From contig JAGAOK010000074.1 of assembly GCA_017623815.1 (NCBI GenBank), positions 1 through 37,991 on the forward strand: DNA of 37,991 nucleotides, read 5' to 3'. The stretch comes from Lachnospiraceae bacterium (GTDB lineage: Bacteria > Bacillota > Clostridia > Lachnospirales > Lachnospiraceae). Below are positions 22,258-31,501 of the stretch, piece by piece; within the stretch, counting starts at the first letter, position 1; each line of letters begins with the position of its first letter. Below the pieces are notes generated by a model that was given only the letters and a program-made list of their open reading frames with translations, did not search any database and was not told where the DNA came from. Position numbers and translations under genes: made by a program.

Positions 22258-24342
22258 CTATAACAATGCGTTTGTATCCAGAATGAGTGCAATTTCACCA
22301 TCACCGAGGATTGTAGCGCCACTGATAATTTTCTGCTTGTTAATGTATTTACCGAGTGATTTGATAACGATTTCCTGCTGTCCCATAACCTCATCAACTA
22401 CAAGACCTGCCAGTTTGTCTCCCTTCTTAACAATAATAACAAGAAGGTTTTCATCCGGTGACTTCGTTGACTCGTTATCAAGCACCTCATTTAATCGAAT
22501 CAGAGGGATTACGGTTCCACGAAGATTGATCACTTCTTTTGCCTGAACATGCTCAATTTCATTTGGATCAACATCTTCCAGTGTCTGGATAGATCCAAGA
22601 GAAATCGCATATTTTTCTCCGCCTACTTCAACCATAAGAGCCTGGATAATTGCCAGTGTAAGCGGAAGGCGGATAATGAATGTACTTCCCTCTCCGAGTT
22701 TGGTTCTGACATCCACTTCACCGCTTAAGGACTCAATCTTAGACTTTACAACATCAAGACCTACACCTCGACCGGATACATCTGTGACCTGTTTTGCTGT
22801 TGAAAAGCTAGGAAGGAACAAAAGTCCTATAATATCTTTATCTGACATATTCTCTGCCTGTTCTTCCGTAATCGCACCACGTGCAATCGCTTTTGCTTTT
22901 ACAGCCTCCACATCGATACCATTACCATCATCTCTTACTTCGATGATAACGTTGTTACCCTCCTGGTATGCATCCAGGAAGATAGATCCCATCTCCGGTT
23001 TTCCTCTTTCTTTACGCACCTGCGCAGACTCCAGACCATGATCGGCAGAGTTGCGAAGTAAATGCATCAGAGGGTCTCCGATTTCATCTACCACCGTACG
23101 GTCAAGTTCTGTCTCTTCACCTGACATATACAGTGTCATCTTTTTATTTAATTTCTTAGAGAGATCGCGAATCATCTTAGGGAATTTCTGTACTACTGAT
23201 TCAATCGGAACCATTCGTACTTTCATTACCGACTCATGAAGATTAGTCGTAACACCCTCAAGATACTCCATCTGCTCATTGAATACCGCATTTGTAAGCA
23301 TTCCCTCCTGTGTCGATGTAGAAACAAGAGAGTTCTTTGCAATAATAAGCTCGCTGACAAGGTTCATAAGGGAATCCAGTTTTTCGATGTCCACACGAAC
23401 CGTACGGTTTACAATCGGTTTTCCTGCCGGCTTCTTATCCTGTTTTGCTACCGCACCCTGTGCAGCCGCATCCGCCTTTACCGTCTCTTCAATCTGTACA
23501 ACTTGTACCTCTTCTTTTACCTGCGGAACTTCAATTTCAAGTTCACCCACATATGCCGACTCAATTTCCGAAACATTGAGCACTGCTTTTTTTACCGTCT
23601 CAGCATCTGTTTCTGAAATTAAAATCATGCTGAAATCAAAATCAAAGCGCTCGTCCTCTATATCCTGTGCCGAAGGTACTGATACAATAATTTCTCCGAT
23701 TTCTTCCAGTGCTTTAAACACAAGGAATGCACGTGCTGCCTTTAAAATACAGCTTTCCTGCACATACACAGAAATACCGTAACACTTCTTACCCTGTTTT
23801 ACCGCCTCTGCAAGAACTGTATTTTCTGTATCACCAAGTTTAATATCACGCCATTTTTCTTTCGCCGGATCTGCATCTGTCTGTGGCGCATCTGTCACTG
23901 TCTGCGGCGCTGCTTCCGGAGCAGGTGCCTTTGGCGCAACCGTAGCAGAATCTCCCGAATTGCCTTCCAGATAGTCCTTCAGTGCTTTGATCAGATGTTC
24001 ATTATCATTGGTACCTTCTTCTGTTGTATTCTGAATATTTTCCGTATACTCTTCAAGTGCATCCAGTACCTGAAACAGAAGATCCACCATTTTACTGTCT
24101 ACTTTAATCGTATTGTTGCGAACTTCCGAGAACACATTTTCCATATCATGAGTCAGTGCCTGCATGCGCTTATACCCCATGGTACCGGCCATACCCTTAA
24201 GCGTGTGAGCCGAACGGAAGATTTCGTTGATCGTATCCATATTTTCCGGTTCCTGTTCCAGAATCATGAACTGATCACTTAAGCTTTGCAAATGTTCTTT
24301 TGTTTCATCCAGGAAAATCTCCAGATATTGCGTTACATCCAT
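22258..24342 (-). CDS. cheA: chemotaxis histidine kinase CheA
   Basis: The receptor-controlled kinase that phosphorylates CheY and CheB. The 694 residues hold an HPt (P1) domain with the phospho-acceptor H46 in RSAHTLKGMAG, an Ala/Pro linker, a CheY/CheB-binding P2 domain (about 180-275), a second linker, the dimerisation domain (about 310-380), a HATPase domain with HLLRNSADHGLE (N-box), DDGNGID (G1) and SGRGVGLDVVKSKIESLSG (G2), and a C-terminal CheW-like domain with NLRGTVIPL. The layout is canonical. It starts 1 bp after the cheB stop, so translation is coupled. Confidence 0.98.
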   Translation of the reverse strand: MDVTQYLEIFLDETKEHLQSLSDQFMILEQEPENMDTINEIFRSAHTLKGMAGTMGYKRMQALTHDMENVFSEVRNNTIKVDSKMVDLLFQVLDALEEYTENIQNTTEEGTNDNEHLIKALKDYLEGNSGDSATVAPKAPAPEAAPQTVTDAPQTDADPAKEKWRDIKLGDTENTVLAEAVKQGKKCYGISVYVQESCILKAARAFLVFKALEEIGEIIVSVPSAQDIEDERFDFDFSMILISETDAETVKKAVLNVSEIESAYVGELEIEVPQVKEEVQVVQIEETVKADAAAQGAVAKQDKKPAGKPIVNRTVRVDIEKLDSLMNLVSELIIAKNSLVSTSTQEGMLTNAVFNEQMEYLEGVTTNLHESVMKVRMVPIESVVQKFPKMIRDLSKKLNKKMTLYMSGEETELDRTVVDEIGDPLMHLLRNSADHGLESAQVRKERGKPEMGSIFLDAYQEGNNVIIEVRDDGNGIDVEAVKAKAIARGAITEEQAENMSDKDIIGLLFLPSFSTAKQVTDVSGRGVGLDVVKSKIESLSGEVDVRTKLGEGSTFIIRLPLTLAIIQALMVEVGGEKYAISLGSIQTLEDVDPNEIEHVQAKEVINLRGTVIPLIRLNEVLDNESTKSPDENLLVIIVKKGDKLAGLVVDEVMGQQEIVIKSLGKYINKQKIISGATILGDGEIALILDTNALL

Positions 24343-24343
24343 A

Positions 24344-25393
24344 TCATTGTACCCCCGTGTTTAAATTAATAGCCGTTGCTATGTTATCTAGTGGTTCTAT
24401 CTGATCTACCATACCGCTTGCCACAATGCTTCTCGGCATTCCGTAGACCGCACAGGTTGATTTCTCCTGTGCTATGACGTGTATAGGTTTTTGTCTGGAA
24501 AGGTTCTGTATTCCCTGCGTTCCGTCCTGCCCCATTCCGGTAAGCACTACGCAGATTACGCTGTCGTAATCAGATGCTCCGAGTGACTCATACATGAAAT
24601 TCGCACACGGTCTGACTCCTTCCCGCGTAGGACCATCTTTCAGTGCCAGATAATGTTTCCCTGCTCTGGATATCACTTCCATATGCTTTCCGCCCTGCGC
24701 CAGGTATACATTTCCCTTTTGGATTTCCATGCCATCCGTCGCCTCCTGCACATGAAGCGGGCTGAGTTCATTCAGCCTCTGTGCCAGCGACGCCGTAAAT
24801 CCCGGCGGCATATGCTGCACAATCAGCACCGGCGCATCGATCTGCTCTGACAGAAACGGAATCACAGCCTGCAGTGCTTTCGGTCCACCTGTAGAACTTG
24901 CAATAGCGACAATTTTCCGACTTTTCGTCTTCGCCGCCGTCATACGCATTCTGGTATCTTCTGCCTGTTCCCTAAGTTCCTGTGTCCGATTTGTAGCACA
25001 CTCCAAAATGGAAATAAACTGCTCCATAAAGCGATCCGTCTTAGCTTCCAGAATCGCATTCGGCTTATGCATAAAATCGAATGCTCCAAGTTCCAGTGCG
25101 CGAATGGTAGTCTCTGCCCCCTCCGTCGTTGTGGTACTAAACACTACAACACTCGTCTTTATGCCAAGCTGTGCAATTTTCTCCAAAACACCGATACCGT
25201 CTATCTTTGGCATAATCACATCCAAAACTACTGCATCATATGTATTTTCCTGAAGAAGTTTCACTGCTTCCTCGCCGTTTGCAGCCATGTCCTGAACAAC
25301 AAACCTATTGTCTGCTGATATTATATCACACAATATTCTTCTCATAAGTGCAGAGTCATCTGCAATCAGTATTTTTTTCTTTTTACATTCCAT
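24344..25393 (-). CDS. cheB: protein-glutamate methylesterase CheB
   Basis: A response regulator that, when phosphorylated by CheA, removes receptor methyl groups. The N-terminal receiver has DD at 12-13 and the phospho-acceptor D58 in VVLDVIMPKIDG. The C-terminal esterase has the catalytic Ser (ASSTGGPKA), His (VQHMPPGF) and Asp (GMGQDGTQG). I chose the ATG at 25393 (349 residues, a normal length), preceded by GGCGGAAAG and overlapping the end of the PilZ gene by 11 nt. An ATG at 25450 would add 19 basic residues lying inside the PilZ frame. Its cheR partner is not in this window. Confidence 0.96.
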   Translation of the reverse strand: MECKKKKILIADDSALMRRILCDIISADNRFVVQDMAANGEEAVKLLQENTYDAVVLDVIMPKIDGIGVLEKIAQLGIKTSVVVFSTTTTEGAETTIRALELGAFDFMHKPNAILEAKTDRFMEQFISILECATNRTQELREQAEDTRMRMTAAKTKSRKIVAIASSTGGPKALQAVIPFLSEQIDAPVLIVQHMPPGFTASLAQRLNELSPLHVQEATDGMEIQKGNVYLAQGGKHMEVISRAGKHYLALKDGPTREGVRPCANFMYESLGASDYDSVICVVLTGMGQDGTQGIQNLSRQKPIHVIAQEKSTCAVYGMPRSIVASGMVDQIEPLDNIATAINLNTGVQ

Positions 25394-26105
25394 TTTCTTT
25401 CCGCCTGTTTTTTCTTTCTTCTTCAAAAATATACCGGATAATCTCTTCACGCTCCATGTTATTTATATTCATATATTGTAACCTGTGCTCAAATTCTCCC
25501 GGTCGATTTTCAATTGGTTTGCTTGCCAGTATCTTACCCGCAATCTCATATGTTTTTTCTTTTCCTGCAATCATCAGCTTATACGTCAGATATATGATGG
25601 TCTCTTTTTCATAGCGGTAATTTGATACGAATCGGACACCGCCGCCACTGATATCTACTATCACACTCTTCTGAAGCGGAAGTCCCGGCTGAAAAACGAG
25701 TTCATTCTTTTCCATCGCCTCAAGTTCTTCTTCTACAAGCTCGCGACTGTCCATATTTAAAATACAGGAAAAACGATAATATTCTCTTCTTTGATATTTG
25801 CGTAAATTGCTTGTCGGTTCGCACAACAGAATAAATGTATTATCACTTTTATACCTGTCAATAATTCTCACATAGCACTGGAACAGTCCCTGTTTGGTGT
25901 AAAAACACACATCATATTCTCCGTCTACAGGAAGAAGAATCAGTTTCGTCTTCTCCATCGGCATCAGAATTTCTATCTGCTCATCTGAAATCACGTCATA
26001 AACCTTGGACGTATACGCTTTTTTGTCCGACACAGATCCTAAAATCGATCGTTCCATGGTTTGTAATTCTACTTTTTCACCCGGCTTTACATATCTTGTA
26101 AGCAT
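25383..26105 (-). CDS. YcgR/YpfA-like PilZ-domain flagellar brake
   Basis: Predicted cyclic-di-GMP receptor that slows flagellar rotation by contacting the motor. The 240 residues comprise an N-terminal YcgR-like beta domain (about 5-98) and a PilZ domain (about 104-230). Both c-di-GMP motifs are intact: RREYYR at 106-111 (RxxxR) and DISGGG at 151-156 (DxSxxG). AGGTGG lies 9 nt before ATG 26105. It sits between flhG and cheB, where B. subtilis has no such gene (YpfA is encoded elsewhere), and overlaps cheB by 11 nt. This implies that the brake and chemotaxis proteins are produced together. Confidence 0.92.
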   Translation of the reverse strand: MLTRYVKPGEKVELQTMERSILGSVSDKKAYTSKVYDVISDEQIEILMPMEKTKLILLPVDGEYDVCFYTKQGLFQCYVRIIDRYKSDNTFILLCEPTSNLRKYQRREYYRFSCILNMDSRELVEEELEAMEKNELVFQPGLPLQKSVIVDISGGGVRFVSNYRYEKETIIYLTYKLMIAGKEKTYEIAGKILASKPIENRPGEFEHRLQYMNINNMEREEIIRYIFEEERKNRRKENGM

Positions 26106-26121
26106 CTATCCTATCCACCTT

Positions 26122-27033
26122 TTACATTTCTGATTTTTGATTCTCTATCTCTGTTTTTTTCTTGTTTACCACAATATGTGAGAAAAACGCTGCCATTCCT
26201 CTCTTTTTGACTCTTTCCGCCTCTTCTCCATACATCATGATACGCGTTATTTCTTCAAATGCACGCGAAGATTTTGCATTCTCGTTCTGTAATGAAACCG
26301 GCTTTTGCTGCATCACCGAATTTGAAAGCTGTGTATCTTGCGGAATCGATCCGAGATATTCGAGCGGAATTTTTAAATATCTTGAAACAACCGTATTTAG
26401 TTTCTGATATAAAGTTTGCCCGTCCTGCGGCTTATCCACGCGGTTTGCCAACACTTTTATCTGTGTCATCTCACTGCTGAAACGAGGATGACGATTCAAA
26501 GATTTCAAAAGTGAATAAGAATCCGTAATGGATGTCGGTTCCGGTGTCGTAACCAGAATTATTTCTCCGCTTGCTACCAAAAATTCCAGCACTGCATCCG
26601 AAATACCTGCACCGGTATCAATAATAATAACATCTGCCATGGAATCCAGTTTTGCCAGATTCTGAATAATATACGTAAGATATTCCCGGTTCAGATTTGA
26701 CAAACCTGCAATACCGGATCCCCCGGATATAAATCCTACTTCACCCGGTCCCCATGTAATAATCTCTGTAATATCCTTCCCATGATATATCAAATCACAT
26801 AGATTATGCTTTGGCACTGCCCCGAACATAATCTCGATATTGGCAAGTCCGAAATCTGCATCCAGAATAATCACCCTCTGTCCAAGTTTGCGAAACTGAA
26901 TTGCAAGATTAATGGAAACATTCGATTTTCCGACACCGCCCTTTCCGCTTGTCACTGTAATTACACGCGCAAGCGGCCTTGTCTTTGGATTATTCATTTT
27001 AATAATATTTCTCAGCTGTTGTGCCTGATCCAC
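26122..27033 (-). CDS. flhG: flagellar number regulator FlhG (YlxH, MinD-like ATPase)
   Basis: A MinD/ParA-type ATPase that works with FlhF to set flagellar number and position. The deviant Walker A SGKGGVGKS is near residues 29-37. ILDADFGLANIE and VIIIDTGAG (Walker B) follow. The N-terminal MDQAQQLRNII helix corresponds to the segment that stimulates FlhF GTPase in B. subtilis. At 303 residues it is of usual length. Start is GTG at 27033, with AAGGCGG 7 nt upstream. The C-terminus is Lys-rich and may carry the membrane-targeting helix. It follows flhF by 52 bp. Confidence 0.95.
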   Translation of the reverse strand: MDQAQQLRNIIKMNNPKTRPLARVITVTSGKGGVGKSNVSINLAIQFRKLGQRVIILDADFGLANIEIMFGAVPKHNLCDLIYHGKDITEIITWGPGEVGFISGGSGIAGLSNLNREYLTYIIQNLAKLDSMADVIIIDTGAGISDAVLEFLVASGEIILVTTPEPTSITDSYSLLKSLNRHPRFSSEMTQIKVLANRVDKPQDGQTLYQKLNTVVSRYLKIPLEYLGSIPQDTQLSNSVMQQKPVSLQNENAKSSRAFEEITRIMMYGEEAERVKKRGMAAFFSHIVVNKKKTEIENQKSEM

Positions 27034-27043
27034 GCTTACACCG

Positions 27044-27069
27044 CCTTTTCACCTTTTACACCTTTTACA
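27044..27069 (-). repeat. short tandem repeats in the flhF-flhG gap
   Basis: On the plus strand CCTTTTACA occurs twice in tandem (27052-27060, 27061-27069), preceded by a shorter CCTTTTCA (27044-27051). On the coding strand this gives three AAAAGG Shine-Dalgarno-like motifs ahead of the flhG GTG. Only the nearest one is correctly spaced. Confidence 0.65.
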
Positions 27070-27085
27070 CCACTATATTCCCCAT

Positions 27086-28327
27086 TTATAGTCGTCCGCC
27101 TCCAAGCAGAAGTTTTACCGTCTCCTGCGCATTAAAATCGGCAATATCATCCGGAACATTTTGTCCGCAAGTCACATAGGACATTGCTGCTCCCGTATAT
27201 AATTTTAAATTCAACAAATTTCCCAATGTTGTTGTCTCGTCAAGTTTTGTGAAAATCAGGCTATAATCCGTCATCTCCTTATACGAATCAGCAATACTGA
27301 GAAGATCTCTGTACTTAGTGGTAGCACTTACTACCAGATAGACTTCTTTTTCAATCTTATCATCAAGAGCACATATCATCTCTTTCATCGTATTGTGAAG
27401 TTCTACATTATTCTGCGAATGTCCGGCCGTATCAATCAAAATATAATCATACTCTTTGAAATCGGAAATAGCTGTTTGAATTTCCGACGCTGTATATATG
27501 ACACGAAACGGCACTTCCAAAATACCGGCATAGGTACGAAGCTGCTCTGCTGCTGCGATTCGATATGTGTCCGCAGTCAGAAGCGCAATCTTTTTCTTCT
27601 GCTCCACAGACAATTTTGATGCCAGTTTTGCGATGGTTGTCGTCTTTCCAACTCCGGTCGGTCCCAGAAAATATATCACTTTCGGACCGTTTCTGGCCGG
27701 TGTAATGGTATGCGATTTGCCAAACTTTAATACCATCTTCTGATATACATTAGAAAGTATAAAATCAATTGGCATATTCGGTTTCATAGTCCGATCTAAA
27801 TCATCTACCAGCTGATTTGCATATTTTTCATCAAGCTCATTTTCCATCATAACGTTGTACAGCAGTTTGAAAAATTCCACATTTTCATTTTTTTCACCCG
27901 TCTGCTCGTCCTCTTTTTGCACAATCTGCTTTTCCAACATGTTTTGAATCATCGTATTCAATTTTTCTTCTATCACGCTGTCGTCTTTTTTATCCGGCGC
28001 CTTTTCCGCAACTGTCTTCTCTGCTTTCCGGCTCTCTTTTCCCGATTTTTCAGCAGCCGACTCTGCCTTCTTCGCTTCCTCTTTACGTACCTGATTTTGC
28101 GCAATCTCACTGACTGCTGCCACAGCGGAGCGAAGATTTGCCGTCTGATCCACCGGCTCTTCTTCCAGCGCGACCGTAACTTCAATCATCTGCGGTTTCA
28201 GTATACTGAACAAACCTTTTCTCTTCACTTGCTTGACATTCATCAGAACAACGGAATTGCCAAGCTCTTTTTGAGCCAACGTCATTGCTTCCTCTTCCGT
28301 TTTCCCTTGGAACTTTTTGATAATCAT
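27086..28327 (-). CDS. flhF: flagellar biosynthesis GTPase FlhF
   Basis: An SRP-family GTPase that places the flagellar basal body at its site. The 413 residues contain an N-terminal B domain (1-55, MIIKKFQGKTEEEAMTLAQ), a Lys/Ala/Glu-rich region (about 80-150), an N-domain helix bundle, and the G domain from about 215: LGPTGVGKTT (G1, 221-230), DTYRIAAAEQLRTYA, DTAGHSQ (G3) and TKLDETTTLG (G4/closing loop). All GTPase motifs are intact. The ATG at 28327 directly adjoins the flhA stop. It pairs with flhG. Confidence 0.97.
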   Translation of the reverse strand: MIIKKFQGKTEEEAMTLAQKELGNSVVLMNVKQVKRKGLFSILKPQMIEVTVALEEEPVDQTANLRSAVAAVSEIAQNQVRKEEAKKAESAAEKSGKESRKAEKTVAEKAPDKKDDSVIEEKLNTMIQNMLEKQIVQKEDEQTGEKNENVEFFKLLYNVMMENELDEKYANQLVDDLDRTMKPNMPIDFILSNVYQKMVLKFGKSHTITPARNGPKVIYFLGPTGVGKTTTIAKLASKLSVEQKKKIALLTADTYRIAAAEQLRTYAGILEVPFRVIYTASEIQTAISDFKEYDYILIDTAGHSQNNVELHNTMKEMICALDDKIEKEVYLVVSATTKYRDLLSIADSYKEMTDYSLIFTKLDETTTLGNLLNLKLYTGAAMSYVTCGQNVPDDIADFNAQETVKLLLGGGRL

Positions 28328-30361
28328 TTATGCACTCACCATCCCTACAGATTGTAACTCTACATTAGTTTCTACTTCATTGTATGACACCACGATCAAA
28401 TCCTTAAAATAGTCCTCCGTCAGACGTTTGAAATACATACGGACAATCGGTGATGTTATGATAATCGGATTTTTACCGAGACTTTCCAGTTTCTCCACCT
28501 CTGCCTGAACACTTGCCATCACCGCTTTTGTACGCTCCGGTGCAAGCGTCAGATACGCTCCCTGTTCTGTCTGTTTGACACTACCCATAATTTCCTGCTC
28601 TACCTTTGGATCCAGCGTAATTACACTGGTGGTTTCATTGGCCGGAAAATAACGGGCAGAGATTGCACGCTTTAAACTTTGCCTTGCATACTCTGTCAGA
28701 ATATCCGTATCGCGTGTTGTCGGTGCATAATCTGCCATCGTCTCAAAAATTGTAAGAAGATCACGAATAGAAATACCTTCCTTGAGCAAATTCTGAAGCA
28801 CTTTCTGTACCTCACCAAGACCGAGCATCTTAGGCACAAGCTCTTCGACAATGGACGGATTGCTTTCCTTTAAATTGTCCACCAGATTCTGTACATCCTG
28901 ACGACTTAGCAGCTCTGCAATATGCTGGCGGATGACTTCCGTTAAATGTGTTGCGATAATCGACGGCGGATCTACTACGGTGTATCCGAGACTTTCCGCA
29001 CGCTCTCTCTGGCCTTCGGTAATCCATACCGCCGGGAGATGGAAAGACGGCTCATACGTCTTGATACCGGTAATCTCTTCTTCCACATAGCCCGGATTCA
29101 TTGCCATATAATGATCGAAAAGGATTTCCCCTTCACTGACCTGAATACCTTTTATTTTAATAATATACTGATTTGGATTCAGCTGAATATTATCCCGCAA
29201 ACGGATAATCGGAACTATCGTACCAAGTTCCAGCGCAATCTGCCTACGAATCATAACCACGCGATCAAGAAGATCTCCGCCCTGGTTGACATCTGCAAGC
29301 GGAATAATTCCATAACCAAATTCAAGTTCAATCGGATCAACCTGCAGAAGCGATGTAACATTTTCCGGCTGACGGATTTCTTCGACCGCCATCTCTTCTT
29401 CACTTGCTTCGCTCTCAATCTGTGCCATTTCCAGCGTACCTGCCATCATTCGGCCTACGACAATAAACACCGCCCCCACCGTCAGGAAGATCAAAGTATT
29501 TAAAGGTGTTACAATTCCAAGCGCAATTAAAACCGCACCAACTAAATACATCGTTTTTGGTACACCAAAAAGCTGTTTTACCAAAACAGCACCAAAATCC
29601 GCATCTTTGCTTCCTTTTGTCACCAGAATACCCGTCGACAAAGATATAAGCAGTGACGGAATCTGGCTGACCAGACCATCACCGATTGTAAGCACGGAAT
29701 ACTCCTGAAGCGCAGCTGCAAAATCCATATTCTGACGAAGCACGCCCATTAAGATACCACCAATGATATTTACCGCTGTAATGATAAGACCTGCGGTCGC
29801 ATCTCCCTTAACGTACTTCACCGCTCCATCCATGGCTCCGAAAAAACTGGCTTCCTGCTGAATTTTATCACGTCTTTCCTTTGCCTGTTTATCTGTGATG
29901 GCTCCGGTATTTAAGTCCGCATCAATTGCCATCTGTTTACCCGGCATTGCATCCAGGGTAAATCTGGCCGTCACTTCCGCTACTCGCTCGGAACCTTTGT
30001 TGATTACCATAAACTGTACAATAATCAAAATAATAAAGACTACCGCTCCCATAACCAGGTCATTACCACCTACGAACTCGCCGAACGTACGCACGACGTT
30101 ACCCGGATCGCCGGTTGTAAGAATCAAACGGGTGGACGAAACGTTCAGCGCAATACGGAAAATGGTTGTAAAGAGGAGAATCGTCGGATAATAAGACATA
30201 TCGAGAGCTTCTCTTGCAAACATACACCCGAACATAATGGCAAATGCAACTGCCATATTGCATGCCAATAGCACGTCCAGAAGCCCTGACGGAATCGGTA
30301 CAATCAGCATAATAAACGCCGCAAGGACATACGCTGCAACGCCGATATCTGCTTTTTTCAT
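28328..30361 (-). CDS. flhA: flagellar type III export protein FlhA
   Basis: Core component of the flagellar export gate, forming a nonameric ring whose cytosolic domain receives substrate-chaperone complexes. Of 677 residues the first 320 or so hold eight hydrophobic helices. The conserved cytosolic segments include ALNVSSTRLILT, ARFTLDAMPGKQMAIDADLN (FHIPEP signature region) and KERRDKIQQEASFFGAMDGA. The C-terminal cytosolic part starts after an acidic linker (about 325). GGAAGG precedes ATG 30361. It lies between flhB and flhF, as in B. subtilis. Confidence 0.98.
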   Translation of the reverse strand: MKKADIGVAAYVLAAFIMLIVPIPSGLLDVLLACNMAVAFAIMFGCMFAREALDMSYYPTILLFTTIFRIALNVSSTRLILTTGDPGNVVRTFGEFVGGNDLVMGAVVFIILIIVQFMVINKGSERVAEVTARFTLDAMPGKQMAIDADLNTGAITDKQAKERRDKIQQEASFFGAMDGAVKYVKGDATAGLIITAVNIIGGILMGVLRQNMDFAAALQEYSVLTIGDGLVSQIPSLLISLSTGILVTKGSKDADFGAVLVKQLFGVPKTMYLVGAVLIALGIVTPLNTLIFLTVGAVFIVVGRMMAGTLEMAQIESEASEEEMAVEEIRQPENVTSLLQVDPIELEFGYGIIPLADVNQGGDLLDRVVMIRRQIALELGTIVPIIRLRDNIQLNPNQYIIKIKGIQVSEGEILFDHYMAMNPGYVEEEITGIKTYEPSFHLPAVWITEGQRERAESLGYTVVDPPSIIATHLTEVIRQHIAELLSRQDVQNLVDNLKESNPSIVEELVPKMLGLGEVQKVLQNLLKEGISIRDLLTIFETMADYAPTTRDTDILTEYARQSLKRAISARYFPANETTSVITLDPKVEQEIMGSVKQTEQGAYLTLAPERTKAVMASVQAEVEKLESLGKNPIIITSPIVRMYFKRLTEDYFKDLIVVSYNEVETNVELQSVGMVSA

Positions 30362-30391
30362 TCCGTCACCTTCCTTTCGCTGATGTTATTT

Positions 30392-31501
30392 TTATATTTT
30401 TCCTTTTATATGATATACCATAGCAAGTACCTCTGCCACTGTCTGATAGAGCTCCGGCGGAACCTGTTCGCCAATTTCTACATTGTAGTAGAGCATACGT
30501 GCCAATGGTTTGTTTTCTACTATTTCTACTTTATTTTCCCGCGCCACTTCTTTTATTTTGGCAGCCAGATGATCTTCTCCTTTTGCCAGTACAATCGGAG
30601 CCGGCGCAACCTCAAGATCGTATTGAATCGCTACTGCAAAATGCGTCGGGTTCGTAATAACGACATCCGCCTTTGGAATATTCTGCATCATACGCCTGCG
30701 GGATGACTCCTGCATACGCTGACGCTGTTTTCCTTTGACCGCCGGATCTCCTTCTGCATTCTTGTACTCATCTTTTACTTCCTGCTTTGTCATCTTCTGA
30801 TCTTCATGAAATTTATGCTTTTGATAAGCAAAATCAAGAAGCGCAATCACTATGTACACAAAAGAAATTTTTAATCCCAGACTGATTGCAATATCTCCCG
30901 CCACGGCAATTCCCTGCCAAAGCGTCATGTTAAAAATTAAATATAATACTTCCAACTGATCGCGTAGCGTGGTATAAACCATATACCCAATCAGGCCGAT
31001 CTTCAAAATAGATTTCAAAAGCTCCATCAGAGCCTGTGAAGAAAACAGTCGTTTAAATCCGGCTACCGGATCCATCTTACTGAATTTCGGTTTTAAAGGC
31101 TTTGTCGTTACATGCCACTTTACCTGGATCAAATCTCCCAGAAAAGACAATACAAAGCCAACGGCAAGAAACGGTGCTGTTACCAAAAGAATGTCTGCCA
31201 ATATTGTCCGCAAATATGCGACCATGTCATTCATCCTAAACTCTCCGTTGTGTAATTTTATAAATTCCGGAATCCGATTATATCCTTCTGAGAAAGTTCC
31301 CAAAAAACGCTCTCCAATAAACCCCATGGTCACTTTCAAAATAAGGAAAAGACCAATCAGGGTAAGTGCATTTGCTATCTCCTTACTCTTTGCAACCTGT
31401 CCTTCGTCTCTGGCATCTTGAAGTTTTTTGGCGGTAGGCTCTTCCGTCTTCTCTCCGCCCGGTCCTTCTTTTGCGAAGAACTGCAGATCTAATTCCATCA
31501 T
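30392..31501 (-). CDS. flhB: flagellar export switch protein FlhB
   Basis: Controls substrate specificity of flagellar export, switching from rod/hook to filament proteins after self-cleavage. The 369 residues have four membrane helices (about 40-60, 100-125, 155-180, 200-225) and a cytosolic C-domain with the autocleavage motif NPTH at 284-287 (between N284 and P285). The N-terminal FAKEGPGGEKTEEPTAKKLQ is typical. ATG 31501 overlaps the fliR stop by 4 nt (ATGA), so translation is coupled. Confidence 0.97.
   Translation of the reverse strand: MMELDLQFFAKEGPGGEKTEEPTAKKLQDARDEGQVAKSKEIANALTLIGLFLILKVTMGFIGERFLGTFSEGYNRIPEFIKLHNGEFRMNDMVAYLRTILADILLVTAPFLAVGFVLSFLGDLIQVKWHVTTKPLKPKFSKMDPVAGFKRLFSSQALMELLKSILKIGLIGYMVYTTLRDQLEVLYLIFNMTLWQGIAVAGDIAISLGLKISFVYIVIALLDFAYQKHKFHEDQKMTKQEVKDEYKNAEGDPAVKGKQRQRMQESSRRRMMQNIPKADVVITNPTHFAVAIQYDLEVAPAPIVLAKGEDHLAAKIKEVARENKVEIVENKPLARMLYYNVEIGEQVPPELYQTVAEVLAMVYHIKGKI

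Noticed and set aside
23279-23782. 167-codon plus-strand open frame antisense to cheA
   Set aside because: It is Ser/Thr-rich shadow sequence over the cheA P2 and linker region, with no start signals.
25383-25393. Overlap of the PilZ gene and cheB as a possible frameshift or fusion
   Set aside because: Both proteins are full length for their families, and the overlap contains a normal stop and start. It is ordinary translational coupling.
25394-25450. N-terminally extended CheB
   Set aside because: The extra residues lie within the PilZ frame, have no receiver-domain similarity, and a better-placed ATG with RBS exists at 25393.
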